Source: Sphagnum compactum (taxonomy: Eukaryota > Bryophyta > Sphagnopsida > Sphagnales). Taken from it: a stretch of 64,000 nt of DNA. Below, in pieces: positions 24,840-35,757 of this stretch; positions within the stretch are counted from its first letter, which is position 1; every line of letters starts with the position of its first letter. The DNA lies in the NCBI GenBank assembly GCA_965153455.1, contig OZ234502.1:12245495-12309494 (forward strand), written 5' to 3'. The notes beneath the pieces are model-generated. The model was not told the DNA's origin and did not search any database. It saw nothing but the letters and a program-made list of their open reading frames with translations. Both the position numbers and the translations under genes were made by a program.

Positions 24840-25437
24840 TTTCGTGCACTCTCGTCGTCATATGAAGACCTGGGAAAGGCGGTGAAAATCTAAATCCTCT
24901 TAGTCCCTGAGCGAGATTCTAATTGCAGAACCATTGAGAGCCATAAGAACATTGAGAAGAAGCTGGAGGGGAAAGAAAGAGTGATGAGACTTCTGCAGTT
25001 GGGCTCAGTCCAAGAGTCTTCTTGAGAGCAAGAGCTGCACGTTCTTTCTGCTTCTTCTGCTGCCGGTGGACGAGATTTTTTTTTCCCCCCCTCTCTTTCT
25101 TTTGTTTCTCTCTTGACCTTTAGAGTTTAAGAAGGAAGTTGTTTGTAGAGAATTTCGCTGAGAAGTCTAGTGTTGAAGCTGTGCAATTCTTTCTTGTTTT
25201 CAGCCGGCTAGGCAAGTTCCTGAGGAATCGGTCCAGCAAGAGAATCGGATCATCTGGAAGATGATTCTATCATAAGGGAGTTCTGAGGTTCGGTCACAGT
25301 AAGTCTTGGTATCTGGTGGCTGCTGAGAGACAAGAGCACGGGCTTCTTTAGAGATCTGCTGAGAATTGGAAAGAGCTTTGAACAGAGGCGTCAGATTCTG
25401 TAGACCTGCGGGAGGGGATTTGTTCGAGATCTAGACC
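24840..25437 (+). promoter_or_regulatory. Probable promoter and 5' leader of the IPFxWExxPGTP gene
   Basis: GC content rises at about 24.7 kb. A pyrimidine tract (T and C only, about 25,075-25,120) resembles the Y-patch found near plant transcription starts. The leader is long, and a spliced leader cannot be excluded. The transcription start cannot be set from sequence alone. Confidence 0.4.
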
Positions 25438-27879
25438 ATGGGATCGTTGTCTTTGCTGACGCTGAACTCGCCCAAACGGGCTCACCCGCACAACTGCGGA
25501 TGCGGCGTCGCAGAGAGTGCTGAGAGTGGGAGTGCATTCTCCAGTCCTTATGCCAGTGCTCCATCTAGTCCTCGACGCGCTTGTTTCTTCAGAGAAGAAG
25601 TGGAGGAAGCACCTCTGGGCGAGGTCCGTGCCGCTATTCCCTTCATCTGGGAACACGTCCCGGGGACTCCTATACACGATGACCATCTATTTAGCTTTGC
25701 GGAACGAGGTCGAGAGAAGGAGGATGGAGCTCACCTTGCACGGCAAGAAAACAGCTTCAAGCATCTGGCAGAAGAAGAAACTTGCCAGGTTGAAGAAGCT
25801 GCAGCAGCGGGATTGGATGTTTGTGCAAATGGAGATTCTGACCATGTTGTCTTCGAGGACTCGCCTTCTTCAGAATCAGAAGAAGAGTTCGATTTCGGTG
25901 CGAAGCTCGGGACCACGAAAGAAGAGAATTCGATCATGTCGTCTACAGCCGAAGAGCTTTTCCTCAAGGGTCATATGCTACCACTCAGTTTGCCTCCGCG
26001 ACTCCAGAGCCTGAAGCACGTCTTGTTGCAGACATCGGATTCGTCACGCTCAGACTCGTCCTCCTCCGCCGACTCCAGCAGCTGTGGCTCATTTCATCAA
26101 GGAAGAAGCAGCGGCGCTGCGGCTGCTGTTGCGAGGACGACGTCTTATTCTTTTTCTTCTTCTTCGCCCAAATCGCCTCGCGGAAGCAGTCTTTCCGGTT
26201 CCAGATTTCTGGCCCTTTTCGGGTTCTCCCGAACTCCTCGGGAAACAGCGGATGTGGAGAACATGATGAAGGAGAGCGCGGGGAGAAACGCTGAAAGAAT
26301 TGGACATAAGCGTCGGAAATCAAGATCGCTTTCTCCGTCGCGTTATCTCTTTGACACCAATCCCGGGGAGTCCTCCTCCTCCTCTGCTTCGTCGTCGTCT
26401 TCTAAGGAGTCTGAAGTTCAACCTCAACAAGCAAACTTGGATTTGTCATTCACCGACTTAGCCCTTTATCCTGGCGACCAGGTCTCAATCTTACAAGGAC
26501 TCAACGATATCTGGCCACAACAATACAAGGAGGAGAAGGAGAACAAGAAGGATGAATGTGTTGACAGCGGAGGTCTTCTTCCTCACACAGACAGCTCCAA
26601 TGTCGAGTCTGCAAACAACATGGGTCAGGTCATCTCCTTGCTGGCAAGCTCAGAGACCTGTCTCCCATCACTTTCTCCAATCCCTGAAGTTGACAAATCC
26701 TCTGAGATGATCAATAAAAATCAAGACATTGACGAGAATCAGGGCAAGAATCAAGACACCAATGAGAATCAAGACATCAATGAGAATCAGGACTGTGCAA
26801 CAAGAACTGCAAGCTTGAAGGAGTCTACTGGTGGGAGATCGAATTCAAGACTGGTTTGGTTCACTCGGTTTCCATTTCATACACGAAAGCTCAAGTCATC
26901 CTCAAGGTTTGTTGAGCTCCTCTGTCCTCACCCCTAGCTCAATGTCTTTCAGATTCCACACTTAGATTTTCTTCCCTGTTTGTTTTGCAACCCTAAACTG
27001 GTAAAAGCTTGATGATAATCAATGGTTGTTTCCAAACTCAACTGCAAGACCAAGAAAGGAGTTCACAGAAGAGGACACAAGAAAGATGTTGTTAGGGTTG
27101 CTAAAACCTTCATGGTGATGGTTGTTTCCAAACTCAATTGCAAGAAAAGCAAGAACAAAGGTCACAGAAGAGGGCATGAGAAAGATGTTAGGTTTGAGAT
27201 CAATTCCATTTTGATCTTCAAATCTCTTGATTGGATTTCATGAACTAATTTCACGCCTGTGACAACTTGAAGTGAGAGTCTGTAAATTTGCAAGCGAATA
27301 ATGTTTTGGGATGTTGATATAGTACTCCTGGAATGCTGTGTGAAACCAAGTGAAGAATTGAATGAGGAATGTGCAGTGGTGACAACCATAGCCACCTTCT
27401 AGTCCTCAGTAGCAAAATTTGCAAAAGACCCTAGAAGAATTTTGTAGCATATGAGCTATTTGAAACACATTGAAATGGTTATAGATGGTTGCTAACTCCA
27501 TGTAGGATGGGTAATTGGTTGAATGTCAGTCCAACACCGTTATCAACTTTGCAATGAAGACAACTCTGGAAAAATTTGTCTGAGCATTGGCAATGCTGCT
27601 ATTGCTTTGTCTGTGGCTGTTGTCATCATGGATGGTTACAATTTCTTTTCGGTCTTAATGGGGATCCTGCACGTTTTTCCTAATGTGAAAATTGACTTGA
27701 GTTGTTTCTTTTCCCTCTTTTCCAGATCTGCTGTGGCGCCCCATGATTTGCGCATCAAACCATTCATGTTTAATCGTCTGAGGCAAACTTTTTTTGGAGG
27801 ATGCATGGGACTCACACCCACGACAGATGAGCAAGAATTTGCAGGCATTCAAAACATGAGTTCTCAAAAAAAATTGTAA
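25438..27879 (+). CDS. IPFxWExxPGTP-motif plant protein (DUF688-like), two exons proposed
   Basis: This is a plant-specific protein of unknown biochemical role. The start is an ATG in good context (ACCATGG). Residues 67-78 read IPFIWEHVPGTP, the hallmark of the DUF688-type plant family (established knowledge). The rest is Ser-rich and low in complexity, with SFTDLALYPGDQ near residue 340 and an Asn/Gln/Asp/Glu repeat near residues 425-455. Read without splicing, the frame stops at 26,937 after 499 residues. I propose an intron at 26,907-27,725 (donor AAG/GTTTGT; acceptor after a pyrimidine tract ending TTTTCCAG), which joins in frame to a 51-codon exon at 27,726-27,879 and gives 540 residues. 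The splice is an inference, and the unspliced form is the alternative. Confidence 0.75.
27022..27192 (+). repeat. Two-copy tandem duplication, period about 97 bp, in the proposed intron
   Basis: A block beginning ATGGTTGTTTCCAAACTCAA at 27,022 recurs at about 27,119 and ends with the same GAAAGATGTT motif. In one frame both copies encode MVVSKLNC followed by HRRGH, but the open frame is short, so coding is doubtful. Confidence 0.75.
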
Positions 27880-28980
27880 GTGTTTTTATGCACAGAAAGT
27901 AATAACAGATCAACATAATCAAAATCCATCTTCAGTCCTCAGTCAAATTGCTCAAGGCAAGTAAGCAGTCTGAGAAATGCTCTGAGGTGTCTAGATCTAG
28001 CTTAATTGACCATTGGGTTTTTCAGATGTACATGTTTGTATTGTACATTGAAGAAAGAGTACTCTATATCAGTGAGAAACAGTTGAAGAAACTATGGAGA
28101 TATGTTCTTCATATGAAAAATTGATTCAAGGTACCTGAATGGAAGGACCTAGGAAATGGATTGTAAATCATTACTTTCGGGTATTATATGCACTCCTATT
28201 AGATGTCTGTATTGCAGCTTATTTCTTGCTGTGTGGTTCTTTTTTGGAGTGGACTCTTCTTTTGTCTAATTGTGCATGATTTGTTTGCTCTACACTTGCT
28301 GGAATTCTCGATTGCCTCCCTAGTAGTAGTGTTTGCACAATTCTTGAGTCCTTGAAAGGTACATAGATTTTGCCATTATGTCATTTGTTGTAGAGACCCG
28401 GAATCCCACTAAAATCTGTGAAGACTGCCTTTGGGGACTCCTTGCAACAGACCTGAATTTCTCCAACATGAATCATTTGTCCGAAGGTTTGATCAGTTGC
28501 CCACAGGTTGTCTTGCATTATCACAGCTGCAAGCAGATGAGCTCCACGCTAAACAGGAAGCAAGGTACCACAGAAGAAGGAGCTTAATCAGAATGCTGAT
28601 AATCGCAGGGCCAACTGCAATCAGCTGCAACCGAAGAAGTCAAGGGGGTTTTGTAAAACCCATTTGCAGAGATTTTCTCAATTTTTTTGTCAACTCCCAA
28701 AAGTCATGCAGGTCTTTGCTTCAAATGTTGACAATGGAGCCCACAAATTGCCATCAACAACACCCCATGAAATGGAAAGGTTGTGTGACTTTGGTTGCCA
28801 AAAGGCCATTATTGTACAAGGGTTTTTGTTTTTCAAGTTTTTTGATGTGTCATGATGATTTAACCAACTTTGGCTATTAACAGAATATGGAAGGAAAAAC
28901 ATCATAAGCGACACCCATATGGATGGGGTGCAATAGAAAAATCATGTCTATTGTAAGTTGGAAAGGGAGTCAATTTTGGG
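27880..28980. other. 3' region and intergenic DNA, no gene recognised
   Basis: Probably holds the 3' untranslated region of the preceding gene up to about 28.2 kb. The open frames from 28.38 to 28.88 kb show no recognisable domain. Confidence 0.4.
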
Positions 28981-28984
28981 TTGT

Positions 28985-29531
28985 GGACTTTTCTTGGACT
29001 CACATGTTATGAGACTCACAAGTGTGGAATTCCAAAATTCTTAAATTATGAATCTCACAACTTTGCACGTTCTCATATGAACTCTAATCAAAGAGCTTCC
29101 AACTACAAAGTCGTATTCTTCAATGAAATAGTTTTAACACCATGTTACACACTTCCATTGAAGGTCATTTGATTCTTGTTTCTTCAATTCTAATGGCCAT
29201 AAGTTCTAATTGTTGGCTTTGTTTTATCATAATTTTTTATCTCATAGCTCCAATTGAATAATGCAAACTCAATTTCAATATTTAAGCTTTAAGAATTTTC
29301 CAATGGTTTAAAAAAAACCAACATTTACCCCTTACATTTTTGTCTAAAAGATTTGGGACAACCCAAAACTCCTAACTCCCAAAATGGGAGTTGATCTTGA
29401 GAATTTCAAAAATGCTTCCTTTTCACTCTCCCAATGTTTTAGACATGTTTCTCACCTTAGTTTGTTCTCAACCTATTTCTTTTTTCTTATGCCCCATCTT
29501 TGATCATGAGCCGAAGGCTAAGGTTGTGAGA
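28985..29531 (+). mobile_element. Old truncated relic of the solo-LTR family
   Basis: It follows the same order of blocks as the 3' two thirds of the element at 12,987-13,909: GACTCACAAGT with a following AAATT block, a TTCCATTGAAGG-type block, a GGCCATAAGTT block, then CTCCCAAAATGGGAGTT, and an end near AAGGTTGTGAGATT that corresponds to GGGTTGCGACA. It is much more diverged than the other three copies. The 5' end and target duplication are not recognisable. Confidence 0.55.
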
Positions 29532-32500
29532 TTCATATTTTAACTACCCAAACCTTAAATAACATGAAATTCAATAGATAGAAAGCTTAGGTGCACAAAA
29601 ATTTAAACACACATGAGTAATGAAACTCAAGAATTTAAAGGTACGTAACATATACCATCATGATTATGGGGGGATCTAACTATTGTGAACTTTAGTTATG
29701 TAATTATGATGAAAATCTTGGGAAAACATTATTTATAACTGCATCAATGTTACTCAAACCTTACAATAAAACCACACAACTTTGTGCAAAAGGTCACACT
29801 AACAAATTATTCACTATTTTGCACCTTTGGGTTGAATACATTTACCATTTTTTGAAAACTTTGTGATTTATTTTTAGCCTTTGTCACCATTTTTTTAAAT
29901 TAGTTTTGGCTTTTCATCATTCATGTTATGTGAGAGGTGAAACTTATTTAAATATTCAAATTAAATAAACTTTCGTAGAAATTTTGATCAAAGTGATAAA
30001 TCATATCTTTTTTCCACACATTTTTTACTTATGATGTTTGCTCTACCAAGAAGGATTTAAATTTTAAAAATATATGATGAAATTTAAAGTAGACTCTTCC
30101 TTCAAATAATGATTTGTAAGTCTAATTTTGTCTAATTATCATGGGGAAAAATTACATGTCAATTGGAACTTGTAATGTGGTTTAAATTTTGCATGAAACA
30201 ACTTGGATACTTTCTAATAAAAATGGTGAATTTGGGTTGGCCATTCTAGTGTATTCATAATTAAAATAATTAGCCTTGGAAACTTCTATTGGAAATTTCA
30301 AGACTTTATTTCAAGTGTGGTTTCACTTCATTCCAATTATTTCAAAACACCAAAATCTTAGGTTTAAATATTCTATTGTGCATTTCTTACGTTTATGCTT
30401 TGAAATTAAACATTTGTTTTTAGAGTTGAAAGATGAAATATAAGTATGTTTGTATGTCAAATAAATACCTAAAAAAATATCCATATTTTATTAACAACCA
30501 TATTCACCTATGTGCAAAGTCTACCAACAAGTAAATAGATGATATTTGCAGCCTACTGTAACCTCTCTGAACAATCAACAAATTTACATGTTTAGTACTA
30601 TACATATAGGTTAGATTTGGCATAAATTATTTGAAATAAAAATGTGACCAAAAAAATGAAACAAATAAAAATTGCAGTCCTTAATGGAAGATATCATAAT
30701 GAAATACTTCTATAATACTCAATTCTTTTTAGACACTAAAACCTAGTACAACATTTAACCAAAATAATTTTTTTAACACATTGTTTCCATTTGACCACAA
30801 ACTCCAATCATTTAGACATTTGGAATCCTTATTAATTATAAGTTAATCGTACTCAAAAAAATCTAATAATATAACATTAATTAGTGTGGCCTATGCCATT
30901 GGCCCAAATGTGAACATGATTATGTAATTATTCCGAGTGTGAATATTGCTTTCATTGAATTGAATTGTCAAAAAAGAAATTTTAAATTTAATATTTTTTG
31001 ATGAATAAAACTATTCAAAATTCAACATCTTTGAACCACCCGAGGTTTTAAAATTACAAAATCACCTCCAAGAAACACCCTCATTAAAGACAAGATTGTT
31101 AAGCTTTCCCAATTTCCCTAAAGTTCTTAATTTTGATTTTAGTGAATTTTCAATGACAAAAATATTCATTATTCAATAACCAAGCACCATAAGTTTAAAC
31201 ATTACAAAACCACTTCGATGCACTCCTCATCAAGAGCTCTTTAATGTTACTAAAAGCATGATGGGGGCAATGTAGTTTGGAAGATCTCAACATGGCAAAC
31301 AAACAACCTTCTTTAATAAATGAATATTCAATAACTATTTGTACTTAAAACCTTACCGAACAAACAATTCATCAAGTAATGCCTCTCCTCTTTAACCATT
31401 TGAAGTTTTTAATAATGTTGGGCAATTGTATACATTTATGAAGAAACTTCAGTTTAGGTTTTAAAAAATAAACTAAAATTGGTGCGGTTTCATTTTGATT
31501 TTACACATAAATGAAACAAGGAATCTAGTTTCGTGTATAGTTCTTCAAAAATAAATTCCAGTTTGAGTTTTGATTCTAATTTTCAAACTCAAACTTAAAC
31601 CATCAATCAATAATTATATAATTTCAATTTTCATCTTTTTTAAAACACATATATTTCGGTTTCAGTTCAATTTCACACGTTAACAAAATCAAAAACCCAA
31701 TTTTGGGTTTGGTTCTTAAATAATAAATTTGAATTTAAATTTGAATTCTAAAAATTAGACCAATTTTTTATTCAATTTTAACTAATGGAAATTAAAAATT
31801 ATAGTTTGGACCCAACAAAATAGGTTCTTGTTAAACATTGGTTTTTAGCAATGTTGTGAAGGTATCTAGTCGATAAGGTTAAATATAGATATTCAAGTTC
31901 ATTTTTTGGGATTGGAATTAAAGTTGATACCCTTTTATTGGAATTGATGAAACCTAAAAAGAACACCAATTAATTGTTCCCAAATGTCAAACCTCATTAC
32001 TATAATCAAATTATTTATAATTACATAAAGAAAAAGCACCTTATAGCATGAAAGTGTTGATAATGCAGTGCTTAAACTCTTTGTTGCCTATCCAATCAAA
32101 TTTAAAGTATGGGTCATAAGGGATCAACACACTTCGATTTCGCTCTCAATGAACCCATTAGTAATTAGTCATCTTTGTGGCAATTTCACTAGTTACAAAA
32201 CTTGCCCCCAACTCTCATGAAATTGTATCCCATAGAAATAATATGAAACATATCCCCACACATAGAGTAACTCAAGAGGTTGAACAAAACAAAAAACCCA
32301 ACACATTCTAACACAACACATAACTTGAAACTCCTAATTCACATGACATTTGTTCCCACATAGGTAAGGTAAATCATAGCCCACACATAATGAAACTTAG
32401 GAAGTTGAACAACGAAGAAACAATGATCGAGACAAATCGCCAACAAAGTTTCCCATAGCACACCAAATCTCCAAAATAGAATTTCCTTTTGGAATTCTTA

Positions 32501-33975
32501 CTATTATGGATACTCCTTCTCAAAATCACAAAACCAATACTTCTTCCACAAAATTCCAAAATCACCCATACATATCACTACTTTAAAATGCCACTCTAAC
32601 TATTGCCAATAAAGCATTATTCCCATGTCGTTCTATTAATGTTCCTAAATTTTAACTTATGATCTCCATGACCAAGATTAGACACACAATCAACCTAGGA
32701 AAAATAAACTTAGCTTTGTTGCTCAATGCACATCCATAATACCAAACATATATTGCGAAGCTTTTTGTTCCATAACTTGCGTCCGCCAAACAACAATGTA
32801 GCAATAATTCACATTCATCTAAATATCTTCAACATCAAAACTACCAAACATAAATCAATGTTAAGCACAATGTCAAGCGATCAAAATGCAAAGTCACAAT
32901 AACAACACCATCCCCCATAATCTACAACAAACAAAGCAAATCATCCATGAAACATTTTCCCCATCTCCATAAATTGTCAAAAATTTTGTTGCCTTTTAGC
33001 TTTCAACAATTGATGGCACTATTCCATCCAATCAAGGTTTCATCAACTTTAAATCTATGTTACATTGGCAGATGAACCAAACTATAAAACTAGTCGTTGG
33101 CAAAATCAAAACCAAAACTAAAATTGTCAAAAAATATTTTCAACAGATTAAAATTATCCTTAAAATCACACATAGTCCAACCCTTTTTTATACCCTTTTC
33201 ATTTTGTCACCATTTTTTTTTGTTGTTATCCATAAAGTCTTTAAAAAAATGATTAAAACTCAACATGAAATTGATAAATTTTATGATGATTTGCATTTAA
33301 TGCAATTGTGTTCATGATCATCCTTTGGCTACTTATCTCAAGATTTATTTATGTTAGAATTCACATCCAAAACCAAATTCCTTTTAGCATTTGTGAAAGT
33401 GCAAAAAATAATTTAATTATGACTATGACACCCAATGCAAATTAATTAAGCAATTTAATGCTCACCCAATCATTCCAACTTGTTTTGAACCCGGAATGAA
33501 CAATTCCATCCCCGGTCTAAGATACTTCACGAATAACTTTATTGTTAAGTTCTTTAAGTAAGTTGAATTTTTTTTTCCAACAATTGATAAATAAGCTAAA
33601 CTTTATAGTTAATATAAATTTTAATTAATTGTTGAACTCCATACCCCTATTTCAATTTGTCATACAACTTTGAACCTATTCAATCTCTAGCATTATAATT
33701 TTTAGAGGATTTTTTGAAGATTATATTTTTGCTATGGTGAAATATTTGAGTTTCCATAATTCTTCTTTTGCCTTAAGATACTTTTTTAATGTAAATGGCA
33801 AGGCCATAGTGTGACACACCCCCTTGTTAAAATAGGAATTGTTTGTTCCATGAAGTTCCCAAAAACTGAAACTCATACTTGTCAGTTCCCAATAACATCT
33901 GGTGAACAAATGAATGAATGAGGGACCAAATGAATGAATGAGGTACCTAACTTACATCCATTCATCCATTGTTGG
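29532..33975. other. AT-rich gene-poor region
   Basis: No open frame with a recognisable domain. Just before the Tic22-like gene (33,911-33,945) there is a small direct repeat of ATGAATGAATGAGG. Confidence 0.45.
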
Positions 33976-34553
33976 CCTCCACTCTCTCTCTTTTCTCTCT
34001 CTCTCCCTCCCTCCCAACAAGTGCTTCCCAGTGTTTCTTTTATTGGCAAATTTTCGACCTCAAAAATATGATTTGGACCTGTTTAAAGGATTTTTCATGG
34101 AAAAAGTAGCCCAAATTCGCTATATTTCGAAAAAAATAGATTCCTAATCGCCATATTTTTAATATGTAACCAAATTTGGCTAAATTATTTTCTGGATGAT
34201 AGCCACTTTGACTACATCACAAAATCCTTAAAACAAACCCTGGTGCTTCCACCCCCATCCTTTGCTTGCATCACCAAGACGCCAGCCCTACCTTTGTTTC
34301 TTCAGGAAGTCGATGGCGGGATGCAACCACGCCAGCAGCCCCATCCATCTTTCTTCTTCGTTTTCGGCCGGCCTTGATCACCAGCCCTTGCCTGACCTCA
34401 CACTCTTTCTTTCCATTCTTTGCACTACTACCCACAACCCCATTTTCCTTTGTTCTTGCAAGGACCCACACGCCAAGGACCCTACATTCACGGAGCTCGG
34501 GGAACCGGACGAGGAGGGGCGGCTGTTGTTCTTCCTTGTACGCGAATGTTGAG
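33976..34553 (+). promoter_or_regulatory. Probable promoter and first leader exon of the Tic22-like gene
   Basis: A CT-rich tract at 33,977-34,015 is followed by a GC-rich block (about 34,240-34,553) that ends in a good splice donor (GAG/GTATGT, exon end 34,553). The matching acceptor is TTGTTGCAG at 35,748. The leader would contain an upstream ATG at 34,313 opening a 79-codon frame that stops at 34,550-34,552, directly before the donor. A GT run (34,680-34,701) lies in the proposed leader intron. All of this is inferred from sequence signals. Confidence 0.45.
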
Positions 34554-35757
34554 GTATGTTTCGCTAGCAATTTATTTTTTGTTTGGGGGGGGTTTTGGGT
34601 GTTAAGTTTCTGGAAGGATGTGGAGTCGAGGTTGAGGAAGGTTTTTTTTGCTTTCGATTTTTCTGGAAACAAATTTGTTGTGTGTGTGTGTGTGTGTGTG
34701 TCCAGCTTTTGTGGCGTGGGTTGTTAGGGTTTGCAGAAGAGAGAGAGAACTCATATCATCATGGGGTCAAGTGGCATGAAGAAATTTGAGTCTGTTGCTT
34801 TTGTTTGTTTGTTTGCCGTGGAAAATTTGTAGGTGGGAGAGATTGTCATTAGTGACATGTCTGTGGACAACGGCATAGAGAAGACTTTGGGTCCCCTTTG
34901 AGCTTTGGGTTTTTTTCCTAGAGGTGGGTGAAATAACACCTCCTTTCTGCTGCATCTAAGACATGAAACTGGGTTCTGGAGTTGCATTTCATGGTGGAGG
35001 AATTTGTCTACTATAAAGTCTGTGATGACAGTCTTCTAATGTAATTCCTGCCCCCACATTGGTCTCAATATGCTGATTTTAGGGTTATGATGAAATTGGA
35101 GATACAGTGTGGTAGTACTCAATAACCTTATGATCTGGTAGACATTTTTGTGATTTTTTCTGCTACACATATTGGATCTGTGTAGTGAAAAGTATTGGCA
35201 GCTTGAAGATCATCTGAAGTATCTCCAGGGTTTAGAATAACACTCCATCTAGAAGCAAAAGTTAGTGGTGTCCACTGTTTCTATTTGATGGGTTAGCTTG
35301 AGGACATGAGCTTTATGTCTCAAATGGTTGCAACATGGGAGGGGAGACTTTGAGGGTTCATCTTGCTGTGGTATGAAATATGTTAGAAAAAAACACTTTC
35401 ATATACTTCATGGCACTCCCAGATGTTGAACATGGAGGTGAGAAACTGAGCCATTCGGTTTAATCTGCTGCAGGTTTCTGGTTTGATGGGCAATAATGAC
35501 TTCTGAATTGCTGATCAAGAGCTCAAAATAAGGATTCTCTCTCTTTGGCCTGCTGTGCATGATCAAGTGTTATTGTGACTGTTGTAAGTACCTCTTTTTC
35601 TTTCCAGTTGCAGGATACGGTTGTTGCAGTAAATACACTATGCAGTTTGTGCTTGGAATGTCATCAACCTCAATTTGAAACTTTCATGTCCTCTATCAGG
35701 GTCTTCAAAGATCTCAATGTTCTTTTTCTTTTGTTGTACTTGTTGCAGGAGTTGATT

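Noticed and set aside
34266-34553. Frame in the Tic22-like leader that joins in phase to the main coding exon and looks like a transit peptide (Ser/Thr/Arg/Pro-rich)
   Set aside because: The frame has no ATG between its upstream stop (TGA at 34,209-34,211) and the donor, so it would need a non-ATG start. I keep ATG 35,758 as the start.
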